From: RGIG4576 sp045656705
Lineage (GTDB): Bacteria; Bacteroidota; Bacteroidia; Bacteroidales; Muribaculaceae
Length of the DNA: 64,000 bases
Direction: 5' to 3'
Assembly (NCBI GenBank): GCA_045656705.1
Contig: JAZORR010000026.1
Coordinates: 55,484 to 119,483, forward strand
In this document: positions 18,274 to 27,160 of the stretch, one piece after another
How the letters are laid out: each line of letters opens with the position of its first letter
Numbering within the stretch: the stretch's first letter is position 1
Program-made: the position numbers and the translations under genes
Notes under the pieces: model-generated
The model's database searches: none
The model's input: the letters and a program-made list of their open reading frames with translations, nothing else
What the model was told of the DNA's origin: nothing

Positions 18274-19827
18274 TTATTTCTTAGCAAATCTTATAATTGA
18301 AATAAATGTACCCGTTAATAAAACTAATGCCAATGCCACACCCAATGCAACATAAGTTTTTGTCATAACAGGCTTAATTGCAGAATATGCTGGTTCGTAT
18401 ACAAATCCAAGTTCCTGATTATTATTAAGTTTCAACATTGCACTTTCACGCTTTTCAAGCAAGAACATATATAATGCATTCTTCAATTCCTTGTCACGCA
18501 AAAGATCAACATATTCTTGTTCCTTTTGTGGCAATGTACTCAATCGATTTCTACTTTTCAGATTTTCCTTGTTTGCACTGTTGTACTTAATCGTTAAGTT
18601 ATCTAATGTTCTATTCACATTTTCAATAGCACTCTCACGCAAAGCATCTATTTGTTCTGTAAGTGTTTTTAATGCCACATTATCCTTTTTAGCCGACTCA
18701 CTCATAGCCATACGTTTAAGGATAAGTTCGTTATAGTTTCCTATTGCAGAAGAGGCACCCGCCTCACCCAAAGATTCAACCATTGGAATAAGTGTATATT
18801 TTTTATCGGGATTCTTTAATTGCACCAATATGGTTTCGAGTATCGAACGTTGCACAGATATTGCCAACATCTCAGCATCGGTCATTTTATCTTTTTGGAA
18901 AAGAACCGATACCTCAGCACCTATATCCACAAGGTTATTATCCTTCTTAAATGAAGCTACTTTATTTTCCGCTTCATCTAATTCTTTAGATAATAAAGTT
19001 ATACGCCCTTCTAAGAATTCCACTTCCGATGCTGCTGTTTCATTTCTACGACCTTTGCGTTTCTCATTATACAAAGACATCATCGTGTTAAGTATATCAC
19101 GTCCTCTTTCTTTGCTTGCATCTACTATTTCAAAGTCAATTCCATCAGCTTTTTTCGACGCATAGCCCACTGTTAGAATTTTCGAGAATCCTCCTACAAC
19201 CAATGCATCCCCTTGCACAATCACATCGATAGTACTATTCTCTTTTTCATCATAATTAGATGTCTTAAGCACTTGAAATTTGCCATAAGGAGTATCAAAA
19301 ACACAAGGTAAAGTTGCATCTTTCTTTTCTGCAATCACCTTACCCAAAAGACCTTTAGTCGCCTTTATATTTGCTAACCCATTTTTTAATTCGACACGTA
19401 CCTTGAATGCACTTTCCAAAGTATCAAATAATTGAGACGGAGCATCTAATATTATAGGTGTATTTTTATATAACAACGACTTTCCCAAACCTTTGCGTTC
19501 GATATAAGTACGATTTAGCCCCAAGCGACTCACCATTTCTTTTTTCAGTGAATACGAATCTACAATAAGAATTTCGTTATCCACAGAAGAACTACCAAAG
19601 CCACCTATTGAGAACGTACGCATAAAACTTGCCATACCTCCCATTTTACTTGCTCCGTTATCGCTATCACTTTCTATCAACATCCTTGAATATGATTCAT
19701 ATTGAGGCATCTTCATAGCACAATATGTTATAGCTATACCCAAAAAAACAACTGCAGATATCGCATACCATATCCATCCCTTTTTAATAGCATTCAAGTA
19801 CTTAGTTAAATCTATTTTATCTTCCAT
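18274..19827 (-). CDS. Wzz-type polysaccharide chain-length protein
   Basis: A 517-residue inner-membrane polysaccharide co-polymerase. It has a membrane segment near the N-terminus (WIWYAISAVVFLGIAITYCA), a long periplasmic region with coiled-coil stretches (ITLLSKELDEAENKVASFKKDNNL, LTEQIDALRESAIENVNRTLDNL), and a second membrane segment at the C-terminus (TYVALGVALALVLLTGTFIS). No tyrosine-kinase domain is fused. It is expected to set the length of the polymer made by Wzy. The ATG at 19827 (MEDKIDLTKYL) is preferred to a TTG 21 bases upstream, because it avoids overlap with the polymerase gene. Confidence 0.9.
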   Translation of the reverse strand: MEDKIDLTKYLNAIKKGWIWYAISAVVFLGIAITYCAMKMPQYESYSRMLIESDSDNGASKMGGMASFMRTFSIGGFGSSSVDNEILIVDSYSLKKEMVSRLGLNRTYIERKGLGKSLLYKNTPIILDAPSQLFDTLESAFKVRVELKNGLANIKATKGLLGKVIAEKKDATLPCVFDTPYGKFQVLKTSNYDEKENSTIDVIVQGDALVVGGFSKILTVGYASKKADGIDFEIVDASKERGRDILNTMMSLYNEKRKGRRNETAASEVEFLEGRITLLSKELDEAENKVASFKKDNNLVDIGAEVSVLFQKDKMTDAEMLAISVQRSILETILVQLKNPDKKYTLIPMVESLGEAGASSAIGNYNELILKRMAMSESAKKDNVALKTLTEQIDALRESAIENVNRTLDNLTIKYNSANKENLKSRNRLSTLPQKEQEYVDLLRDKELKNALYMFLLEKRESAMLKLNNNQELGFVYEPAYSAIKPVMTKTYVALGVALALVLLTGTFISIIRFAKK

Positions 19828-19834
19828 ATATAGT

Positions 19835-21070
19835 TTATTTTTCTTCAATTAATATATTCTTTTCTTTTTTTACATTTTTAACCATAGACATTTCATAACC
19901 TAACATCATCATACAAATACCACCTACCCCTTGGCAAAAAGTAGTAGCTGCAATGCTTTCTATTAATAATACAATGATTGACATTATGCCTATAGTAAAA
20001 TGTATTTTCCCATTAATTTGCTGATTTAGTTTCATTCGTTTATAACACCAAACAAAGAATCCGATAAACAAGACAATTCCAACTACACCAAATTGAGCTA
20101 AACTGGGGTAAAAAGCATCACAGATAAAAGCATCATAATCTGGAGACAATCCCCATATATCATCTAATCCAAGTACATAATACAATCCAGAATAGTTGAT
20201 ATTAGACGAAGAAGCATGTGATGCATAAGAGGCTAATCCACTGCCCAAAACAGGATGCATCATCAATATCATAATCATACTTATGTATAAAAGAGGTCTC
20301 GCAAAAGATTCCATTGCAGTAGAATCATAAGCAACATCCTCACCTCCACTTATGAAATAATAATCTATTTTACCCCATGCAACTACTAAAATTATCCCAA
20401 CAAAAAAGGCTAAAAGTAATATGTGACTTAATTTGATTTTTTTTAGCATTGTGGGACGATAGATGAACAACATATATATAGCCATTATATATTCTCCATA
20501 AAATTTAGCTCGAGTGCATGTAAGTCCTATCGTAAGTATTAAGATTGCTATAACATAATCTTTTTTAGCTAATGTGCCGTCATCTTTTACAGAAGTCAAC
20601 ATATACATCATAAAAGAAACTGCAGTAACATGTCCTATCAGAGAAATATGAAAAAACACCACTTCATAAAATCCTGTCACAAATAGCACTAACGACAATA
20701 TGCCATTTATTAATGATATTTTTTTCAATATATATTTTTGAACTGCATTTAATCTTGGCACTATAGCATAAGCCACACCAAAATAGCAATAAGGTTTCAT
20801 TTGGGCTATATAATCATAGACAAATGACTTTGGGGTATTATACGGCAAGAACAATGAGTAAATGAAGTACAAAGCCATAATACCCATTACCGCAAACAAA
20901 AAAGAATATTTCTTATAATTTCTATTAACCAACACATCAAGCATTACAAGACACATCATTACAAGCACCATCAATTCATCCAAGAATTTAACAAGATGAA
21001 TACTCGGCACAAGCAATGTGAATGCTATCACAAAGATCCAGCAATATGTCTTATTTATACTTAACAACAT
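19835..21070 (-). CDS. Wzy-type O-antigen/exopolysaccharide polymerase
   Basis: A 411-residue integral membrane protein with about ten to twelve hydrophobic segments and one large loop (around residues 225-305, from GKIDYYFISGGEDVAYDSTAM to GLSPDYDAF), the topology of Wzy/WaaL-like polymerases. Sequence conservation in this family is low, so the call rests on topology and on position between the export lipoprotein and the chain-length gene. It would join lipid-linked repeat units at the periplasmic face. It lies 7 bases from each neighbour. Confidence 0.78.
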   Translation of the reverse strand: MLLSINKTYCWIFVIAFTLLVPSIHLVKFLDELMVLVMMCLVMLDVLVNRNYKKYSFLFAVMGIMALYFIYSLFLPYNTPKSFVYDYIAQMKPYCYFGVAYAIVPRLNAVQKYILKKISLINGILSLVLFVTGFYEVVFFHISLIGHVTAVSFMMYMLTSVKDDGTLAKKDYVIAILILTIGLTCTRAKFYGEYIMAIYMLFIYRPTMLKKIKLSHILLLAFFVGIILVVAWGKIDYYFISGGEDVAYDSTAMESFARPLLYISMIMILMMHPVLGSGLASYASHASSSNINYSGLYYVLGLDDIWGLSPDYDAFICDAFYPSLAQFGVVGIVLFIGFFVWCYKRMKLNQQINGKIHFTIGIMSIIVLLIESIAATTFCQGVGGICMMMLGYEMSMVKNVKKEKNILIEEK

Positions 21071-21077
21071 CGTTTTT

Positions 21078-21893
21078 TTATTTCACCTTCACCGATAATG
21101 CTATTACAACCGATGCAATCACCGACAATGCACTTACAATCGTTGACACTACGCTCATTTTGAACGCATTATTTTGATTATACTTTGAATTATCTACCTT
21201 GATTTCGTTTGGTTCTACATATACAATATCATTTTGTTGCAAATAGAAATAAGGAGATTCCAATACATTTACATCATTCAGATTGAGTCTCACATACTTC
21301 TTCACACCATTTTCCTCTCGAATAAGAAGCACATTTTCACGTTTACCAAATTCAGTAAGATCACCAGCTTCGGCAATAGCATCAAGTATAGAATAGCGTT
21401 CCTTTGTCACATTCATTGCACCAGGATTCTTCACTTCACCAAGCACATTCACTCTATAACCGCATAACTTCACCATCACATAAGGATCGTTCACATCCTT
21501 TTCTACAATAGTTTTAATCTCGGCAGTAATTTCATCGGTGCTCTTTCCTGCAACCTTCAATTCACCTATCACTGGTAGCATTATATTACCATTCTTATCC
21601 ACCACATAGGTTTGAATAGCTGGAGATGAAGTAGAAGTTACTTCTATAGCTGAAGCATAATTGGCTAAAGGCAAATTATAAGGAGCTGTAGCTGCGGGAA
21701 CCTTTGAAGTGATTACAATCTTCAGTTCATCGTCTGGCACCACTTTTATGCCGTATACATTACTACCTAAACCTTGCTCCAACGACTTGCCATCAATGTT
21801 TTGAAAATAAGCAAGATTATCTTTTGATGATGAGCACGACATCACCATCATATTTAACAATACTATAAGAATAGCAAAACTAATTTTCTTCAT
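21078..21893 (-). CDS. Wza-type polysaccharide export lipoprotein
   Basis: A 271-residue lipoprotein (lipobox VMSC at Cys 20) of the polysaccharide export family. The Poly_export domain begins at VVPDDELKIVITSK and includes YVVDKNGNIMLPVIGELKVAG; a SLBB-like domain follows (VNVLGEVKNPGAMNVTKERYSILDAIAEAGDL). The C-terminus carries a membrane segment (MSVVSTIVSALSVIASVVIALSV), usual for Bacteroidetes members. It should form the outer-membrane exit pore for the polymer. Confidence 0.92.
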   Translation of the reverse strand: MKKISFAILIVLLNMMVMSCSSSKDNLAYFQNIDGKSLEQGLGSNVYGIKVVPDDELKIVITSKVPAATAPYNLPLANYASAIEVTSTSSPAIQTYVVDKNGNIMLPVIGELKVAGKSTDEITAEIKTIVEKDVNDPYVMVKLCGYRVNVLGEVKNPGAMNVTKERYSILDAIAEAGDLTEFGKRENVLLIREENGVKKYVRLNLNDVNVLESPYFYLQQNDIVYVEPNEIKVDNSKYNQNNAFKMSVVSTIVSALSVIASVVIALSVKVK

Positions 21894-21951
21894 ATCTCTT
21901 ATATTATGATTTCTAATATTTAATAACGCGATTTTATATGTGATTATTATA

Positions 21952-23358
21952 TCAAATTTTCTTTTTAATCTTAGATTTTAACGACTTAGGTAATAACATT
22001 ACAAAAATCATCATTACTACGCAAAAATATGCTAAATTCCACTTATCGTCAAGCATATAAAATGGAATCAGACTTGTTACTACCAAAAGTATTGATGCTA
22101 CCGAACGAATATTCATTTTCAGAATAAAATAGCGTCGCACATCTACCATACGATACACATACAATGCACCAAATCCCAGCAACGAAGCCAACACCACTGC
22201 CCACACGCCCAAAACATTAATCAAGGCAAATGATACACCTACATTTACCACCAATGCCAAAACGAGAGATGGAATAGAACGCTTTGTTTCTTTCGAACAT
22301 TGATATCCTAAATCTAAGAATTGCGACATTGTGCATATTGCAGTGGCTATACTCATAGGAAACAATAGATTTAGACTCTCGTTATACCCATCGTCTACAA
22401 GCCAACTATAATTAAATTTCAACATAAAACATACACCTACCACCACAACCGAAAGATAGTAGATATATGAGTTATACATTTCCGAAAAAAACGAATCTCT
22501 ATCCTCGCTTTCATAATGTGTAAGGGCCATTTCCTGCCATGCCTGAATGAATATGATTGCAAAAGTATAGATTATCGAAGCAAATCTAAATGCTACTGCA
22601 AACAAACCACTCATCTCTAAGCCCAAATATTTCTGTACAAAGAGTCTACCACTACAATCCAATAAGCACCATCCTAATGCCGTAGGCAATAATGGAACAA
22701 CATACTTTATTATCTCGTTCTTAATGGGACCGATGTTTATAGAAAATGATAGATATTTACGAAATAATTTGACCTTATATTCCACATAGCACAAGACTAT
22801 AAAGCGTGCTAATATATTAGCCCAAAAGATTCCTTGCAGCCCTAATCCAAGCCACACCACTAAAGCCACACTCAATCCACCTATTCCAAAAGAAGATATT
22901 ATCCCCGAAATAGCATAACAAGCTGTTCCGCCCACTGCCCTCGCCACTTGCAGCAACACTTCAGAATAGAACATCACCAACAGTAATAAGCATATTTCAT
23001 TGATATATCTCACTGTATATAGGAAAGATAGCACTCCCCATAGCAATAGCACCACCACTGTGGATATAAGCAATTCCTTAACTACAAACGATATGATTCG
23101 TTTCCTATTACTCTCTTCAGATTCATTTATCAGGAAGCGATATGCCCCATCTCGCATTTGCAGTGTAATAATGGGTATGCAAGCTATTATTAGAGTCAAG
23201 CTCACATCGTAAAACCCCATATCTTCGGGGCTAACAAAATAGGTGTACAATGGAACCATAAGAAATGTAATTAGCCTACTGCCTAAATTCCCTATTGCAT
23301 ACAAACCTATGGCTTTAAAAAAACGATTAGTCCTATTTTGTTGTATTTCTTGATTCAT
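21952..23358 (-). CDS. Wzx-type flippase (oligosaccharide translocase)
   Basis: A 468-residue protein with about 14 hydrophobic segments of the MOP/MATE superfamily. The N-terminus FKAIGLYAIGNLGSRLITFLMVPLYTYFVSPEDMGFYDVSLT is the typical Polysacc_synt start. It flips the undecaprenyl-linked repeat unit across the inner membrane. It is the promoter-proximal gene of the minus-strand polysaccharide cluster and lies 58 bases before the export lipoprotein gene. No initiating sugar-phosphate transferase is found in the cluster. Confidence 0.9.
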   Translation of the reverse strand: MNQEIQQNRTNRFFKAIGLYAIGNLGSRLITFLMVPLYTYFVSPEDMGFYDVSLTLIIACIPIITLQMRDGAYRFLINESEESNRKRIISFVVKELLISTVVVLLLWGVLSFLYTVRYINEICLLLLVMFYSEVLLQVARAVGGTACYAISGIISSFGIGGLSVALVVWLGLGLQGIFWANILARFIVLCYVEYKVKLFRKYLSFSINIGPIKNEIIKYVVPLLPTALGWCLLDCSGRLFVQKYLGLEMSGLFAVAFRFASIIYTFAIIFIQAWQEMALTHYESEDRDSFFSEMYNSYIYYLSVVVVGVCFMLKFNYSWLVDDGYNESLNLLFPMSIATAICTMSQFLDLGYQCSKETKRSIPSLVLALVVNVGVSFALINVLGVWAVVLASLLGFGALYVYRMVDVRRYFILKMNIRSVASILLVVTSLIPFYMLDDKWNLAYFCVVMMIFVMLLPKSLKSKIKKKI

Positions 23359-23368
23359 ATATTATTCA

Positions 23369-23494
23369 CAAAAACTCTTCAGTGAAGTTTTTTGCTATTT
23401 TATTTGTTTTCTTTGCGTTATGTTTCGTAATTTTGCATTTCGCAATTTAGGCAATACTTTATTGCCATTTTTTTACAAAACATTTGCAAAGATA
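23369..23494. promoter_or_regulatory. Divergent promoter and leader between wzx-like gene and GT2 gene
   Basis: Plus strand: TAATTTTG at 23428-23435 matches the -7 consensus, with TTTG at 23403-23406 upstream, and would serve the GT2 gene. Minus strand: TATCTTTG (23487-23494) matches -7 and would serve the polysaccharide cluster, giving a leader of about 120 bases. That leader holds a perfect hairpin GGCAATA-AAG-TATTGCC (near 23450-23467). Just before the wzx-like ATG it has an A-rich stem with a run of T (23369-23392) that resembles a weak terminator. Confidence 0.5.
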
Positions 23495-23502
23495 CAATTT
23501 TT

Positions 23503-24678
23503 ATGACTATTTCTCATTATATACAACCAAGTATTTTGGTGCTTATTGGTTTTTCATTTCTATTTGCAATGCTTTTCGTATTGCTTGAATACATCAACCT
23601 TCGTGCATTAAAGAAAAGCCAAAAGAAATCACAATCCTTGAATAATACAAAAAAGACGATGACAGAAGGTGTTTCGGTGATTATCTATGCCGATAACGAT
23701 GCTTTATCGCTCGACAAAAATTTGCCAATCATCCTTGCTCAAGACTATCCCTTGTATGAAGTAATTGTGGTGTGCAATGGTAAAAACGATAGTTCAATAG
23801 ATGTGGTGGAGAAATATGCACAAACTCATTCCAATCTGCACTATTCGTTCACTCCGAACGATGCGCGCAACCTATCTCGCAAGAAATTGGCACTAATGAT
23901 TGGCATCAAAGCAGCGGCTTTCGACATTATCCTTACTACAAACAGTAATTGTACCCCTACTACTCAATGGATATCATCGATGGTGCGTCACTTTGCCGAT
24001 GGAGCAAAGGTGGTTATTGGTCACTCTATTCCTACAGGTCACAATTCACAGCTCTCTGCTTATCAAAACTTCATCACTCAAGAAAACTGCGTGCAATATC
24101 TTTCGCAAGCCATCACAGGTAAGCCTTATCGTGGCACAAGCAACAACCTTGCATATAGCAAGGAACTTTTCTTCCAAAACAAAGGCTTCTCTCACTCTAT
24201 GCACCTGCATCATGGCGAAGACGACCTTTTCGTGAACGAAATCACCACTAAAACCAATACTCATGTAGAACTCTCTACAGAAAGTACTGTAGTTGCTGAA
24301 TACGATTATGTTCGCCACGAATTCCGTAGCGAAAAATTGCGACGCAATTTCACCGAGCGAATGATACGCTCTATAGCATTCCCTATCAACAGAGTCAAGG
24401 ACATCTTACCTGTAGCGAGTACATTGGTGGCACTTGTAGCATTGTATTTTGGCTACACCAATTGGATAGCTATCGCATCTGTGGCATTATTGCTTATATT
24501 ATCGGTGACTCTGCACCTCATAATCAAGCGAAAAGTGTATCGCATTATAAATATCAGTGACATATCAGCATTCACACCACTTTTTACACTCGTAAAACCA
24601 ATCACCGAGATGTATTACAGAATGAAGAGTCGTCGCCACACCACCTACAATTACACTTGGCAACCTCTTCATAAATAA
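23503..24678 (+). CDS. Membrane-bound family 2 glycosyltransferase
   Basis: A 391-residue protein with one N-terminal membrane segment (SILVLIGFSFLFAMLFVLLEYI), a GT2 catalytic domain from about residue 55 (GVSVIIYADNDALSLDKNLP, YPLYEVIVVCNGKND), and two C-terminal membrane segments (VASTLVALVALYFGY, IAIASVALLLILSVTL). The acceptor-side acid is likely in HHGEDDLFVNEI, and QxxRW-like residues appear as RSEKLRRNFTERM. This layout suits transfer of sugars to a lipid or growing chain at the inner membrane. It is transcribed alone, divergent from the polysaccharide cluster. Confidence 0.87.
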   Translation: MTISHYIQPSILVLIGFSFLFAMLFVLLEYINLRALKKSQKKSQSLNNTKKTMTEGVSVIIYADNDALSLDKNLPIILAQDYPLYEVIVVCNGKNDSSIDVVEKYAQTHSNLHYSFTPNDARNLSRKKLALMIGIKAAAFDIILTTNSNCTPTTQWISSMVRHFADGAKVVIGHSIPTGHNSQLSAYQNFITQENCVQYLSQAITGKPYRGTSNNLAYSKELFFQNKGFSHSMHLHHGEDDLFVNEITTKTNTHVELSTESTVVAEYDYVRHEFRSEKLRRNFTERMIRSIAFPINRVKDILPVASTLVALVALYFGYTNWIAIASVALLLILSVTLHLIIKRKVYRIINISDISAFTPLFTLVKPITEMYYRMKSRRHTTYNYTWQPLHK

Positions 24679-24702
24679 CACATTGACAACCACAAAACCT
24701 AT

Positions 24703-24742
24703 AAGGCAACCAACGATTTTACTCGCTGATTGCCTTTCTTTT
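24703..24742 (+). terminator. Terminator of the GT2 gene
   Basis: AAGGCAA (24703-24709) pairs with TTGCCTT (24730-24736), followed by TCTTTTTT. It lies 25 bases after the GT2 stop codon. Confidence 0.7.
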
Positions 24743-24796
24743 TTAATATTATATGGAGATGCTCAAGTATTCAACAAACAATTGTATTCGGTCAAT

Positions 24797-25285
24797 TTAT
24801 TTTTCGCAATCGTGCGTGCTCACAGCCACAAGCATCCACACCATCTTTTCTTGCTCTTTCAAGTAACCAGTGAGCATATCGGCTGTCACCACATCATTGG
24901 CTTCGGTAGCAAGGTCAATAAGTGCTCGTTCCTTAGCAATAAGCACCTTATATGTGTCGAGCACTATACCGATGGCTTCGCCTCCACACGACACTTCGCC
25001 CACTTCCTTCACCACGCTTTGTTTCAAATATTCGCTAAAGCGATTTTCGGGTACACCGCCAAGCATAAGTATGCGTTCTGCTATCTCATCCACCTTATCG
25101 GCTGTATCGTTGTACATTGCTTCAAACTTTTCGTGAAGAGTGAAGAATCCTCTACCTTTAACATTCCAATGCAAACCTCGCAGATTGGTGTAATGAACTT
25201 GAAAATCGGCAAGCAAACCGTGCAATGCGTTCACCAAGCTCGTAAGCTTTGAGCTATTCAAATGCAAATAATCTAATGTTTTCAT
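24797..25285 (-). CDS. dps: Dps-type DNA-binding ferritin
   Basis: A 162-residue ferritin-like protein of the Dps family, which stores iron using H2O2 and protects DNA. The ferroxidase motif is visible: YTNLRGLHWNVKGRGFFTLHEKFEAMYNDTADKVDEIAERIL, with the His and the D/E residues supplied by two subunits. The length is typical. It is divergent from oxyR with overlapping promoters, and the locus continues with ahpC and ahpF, so control by OxyR is likely. Confidence 0.95.
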   Translation of the reverse strand: MKTLDYLHLNSSKLTSLVNALHGLLADFQVHYTNLRGLHWNVKGRGFFTLHEKFEAMYNDTADKVDEIAERILMLGGVPENRFSEYLKQSVVKEVGEVSCGGEAIGIVLDTYKVLIAKERALIDLATEANDVVTADMLTGYLKEQEKMVWMLVAVSTHDCEK

Positions 25286-25324
25286 AATTTCTATCGATTT
25301 TATTGGTTAATACTTTTTTTGTTG

Positions 25325-25391
25325 CAAATATATTATCAAAATGTTCGTTTGTCAAACTGAAAATATCTATCTTTGTATAGACAAAAACTAT
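25325..25391. promoter_or_regulatory. Overlapping dps and oxyR promoters with OxyR-like half-site
   Basis: Minus strand, for dps: TTTG (25353-25356), 20 bases, then TATATTTG (25325-25332). Plus strand, for oxyR: TTCG (25344-25347), 20 bases, then TATCTTTG (25368-25375). The two promoters interleave. ATAG-N7-CTAT (25377-25391), the core spacing of OxyR operators, starts two bases after the oxyR -7 box, and a further CTAT overlaps the box itself (25367-25370). This suggests autoregulation and joint control of dps. Confidence 0.65.
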
Positions 25392-25422
25392 CTATTACAA
25401 ACACTTAAATAAGATTATATAT

Positions 25423-26349
25423 ATGACACTGCAACAACTCGAATATATCCTTGCCGTCGACCAGCATCGTCATTTCACCAAGGCAGCAGAACAATGTTTC
25501 GTCACTCAACCAACTTTGAGTGCTATGATACAAAAACTCGAAGAAGAATTAGATGTAAAAATCTTCGACCGTAATCGTCAACCCATCGCTCCTACTCCTA
25601 TAGGCGTGCATATAATACAACAAGCCAAAGAGATTTTGGTTCAAGTGAATAATGTGAAGAAAATCATTCAAGAGCAAAAAGAAGAAGTGAACGGAAACTT
25701 CCACATCGGTATCCTGCCCACTATTGCTCCATACTTGCTTCCTCGCTTCTTCCAGAATATGGTGAAGAAATATCCAAAACTTAATATCACAGTGAGCGAG
25801 ATGAAGACTCCCGACATCAAACGTGCACTTCTCACAGGCGAAATCGATGCCGGAATTCTTGCCGAACTCAACGATATGGAGATGTACAACCACACTCACC
25901 TATTCTACGAAGAATTCTATGCTTATATCGCGCGCGAAGATGCACTATTTGAAAAGAACACCATCAAATCGTCCGATCTCAAGGGCGAACTTCTATGGTT
26001 GCTCGACGAAGGACACTGTTTCCGCGACCAAATGGTGCGTTTCTGTAGCATCAATGCCAATCGCAGTGATAATCTCACCTACCAACTTGGTAGTATGGAA
26101 ACCTTCATGCGTATGGTGGAACGAGGCGAAGGCATGACCTTCGTGCCAGAACTCGCTATCGACCAAATGAGCGACCAACAGAAGGAGCTTGTGCGTCCTT
26201 TTGCAATACCTTCACCAGCTCGTCACATTATTTTAATGACCGATAAGAAATTTATCCGCCATTCACTTATCGACACCTTACAAGCTGAGGTTCAAGCATC
26301 TATACCTAAATCAATGCTCAAAATAAAACCTACTCAAGTGGGCATATAG
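25423..26349 (+). CDS. oxyR: OxyR, peroxide-sensing LysR-type regulator
   Basis: A 308-residue LysR-family regulator. The N-terminal winged helix-turn-helix is MTLQQLEYILAVDQHRHFTK with FVTQPTLSAMIQKLEEEL as the recognition helix. The redox pair is in GHCFRDQMVRFC: Cys 199 and Cys 208, the same numbering as in E. coli OxyR. Oxidation by H2O2 makes a disulfide and turns on target genes. The neighbours dps, ahpC and ahpF are classical targets. This identifies it as OxyR rather than a generic LysR protein. Confidence 0.95.
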   Translation: MTLQQLEYILAVDQHRHFTKAAEQCFVTQPTLSAMIQKLEEELDVKIFDRNRQPIAPTPIGVHIIQQAKEILVQVNNVKKIIQEQKEEVNGNFHIGILPTIAPYLLPRFFQNMVKKYPKLNITVSEMKTPDIKRALLTGEIDAGILAELNDMEMYNHTHLFYEEFYAYIAREDALFEKNTIKSSDLKGELLWLLDEGHCFRDQMVRFCSINANRSDNLTYQLGSMETFMRMVERGEGMTFVPELAIDQMSDQQKELVRPFAIPSPARHIILMTDKKFIRHSLIDTLQAEVQASIPKSMLKIKPTQVGI

Positions 26350-26388
26350 ACGCTATCTATCGGGTTATAAAACCATTCAATTGCATTT

Positions 26389-26422
26389 TTTGTTATTCTC
26401 TGAAAAGATGCATATATCTTTG
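26389..26422 (+). promoter_or_regulatory. Candidate ahpC promoter
   Basis: TATCTTTG at 26415-26422 matches the -7 consensus TAnnTTTG, with TTTG at 26389-26392 (22-base spacing, slightly long). It lies 67 bases before the ahpC ATG. No clear ATAG-N7-CTAT site was found here. Confidence 0.6.
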
Positions 26423-26489
26423 CATCAGAAAATCAAAACAACGAGAAATAAAACAAAAAAATAATAACAATTTAAAAACAATAGAAATT

Positions 26490-27056
26490 ATGACACCGAT
26501 TATTAATTCACAACTTCCTGAGTTCAGCGTAAAGGCATTCCATAATGGCGAGTTCAAAACTGTAACATCTCAAGATGTACTTGGTAAGTGGGCAATCTTC
26601 TTCTTCTACCCAGCAGACTTCACTTTCGTTTGTCCTACAGAACTTGTAGACGTGGCTGAGAAGTATGAACAATTCAAAGCAATGGGTGTAGAAGTATATT
26701 CAGTGAGCACCGACTCTCACTTTGTTCACAAGGCTTGGCACGATGCTTCAGATAGCATTCGCAAGATTCAATATCCTATGCTTGCCGATCCTACAGGTGC
26801 ACTAAGCCGCGCGTTTGGCGTGATGATCGAAGAAGATGGTATGGCTTACCGTGGCACATTCGTGGTGAATCCAGAAGGTAAAATCAAGGTTGCCGAAATC
26901 CACGACAACAATATCGGCCGCAATGCCGACGAACTCCTTCGCAAGGTAGAAGCTGCTCAATTCGTAGCTACTCACGATGGCGAAGTTTGCCCTGCAAAGT
27001 GGAAGAAAGGTGAAGAAACATTGAAACCAAGCATTGATTTAGTAGGAAAAATTTAA
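26490..27056 (+). CDS. ahpC: Alkyl hydroperoxide reductase subunit C (2-Cys peroxiredoxin)
   Basis: A 188-residue typical 2-Cys peroxiredoxin that reduces H2O2 and organic peroxides. The peroxidatic cysteine is Cys 48 in ADFTFVCPTELVD, and the resolving cysteine is Cys 167 in EVCPAKW. Full family length. AhpF, encoded next, re-reduces it with NADH. Confidence 0.97.
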   Translation: MTPIINSQLPEFSVKAFHNGEFKTVTSQDVLGKWAIFFFYPADFTFVCPTELVDVAEKYEQFKAMGVEVYSVSTDSHFVHKAWHDASDSIRKIQYPMLADPTGALSRAFGVMIEEDGMAYRGTFVVNPEGKIKVAEIHDNNIGRNADELLRKVEAAQFVATHDGEVCPAKWKKGEETLKPSIDLVGKI

Positions 27057-27068
27057 TTGTTTCGTTTC

Positions 27069-27100
27069 GAGGCGTGGTTTTCTGCAGGAAATCACGCCTC
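27069..27100 (+). terminator. Hairpin between ahpC and ahpF
   Basis: GAGGCGTG (27069-27076) pairs with CACGCCTC (27093-27100), extended inward by TTT/AAA. The following bases (ACTTTCTAAA) make only a weak U-tract, so it may be a partial terminator or an mRNA-stabilising end that lowers ahpF expression relative to ahpC. Confidence 0.6.
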
Positions 27101-27160
27101 ACTTTCTAAATCACCCCAAATCCTAACTACTCATTCCTAACTCCTAACTAAATTACTCTT

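Noticed and set aside
24683..25252. 189-codon open frame antisense to dps
   Set aside because: dps is certain from its ferroxidase motif; the antisense frame also runs through a terminator hairpin and has no family features.
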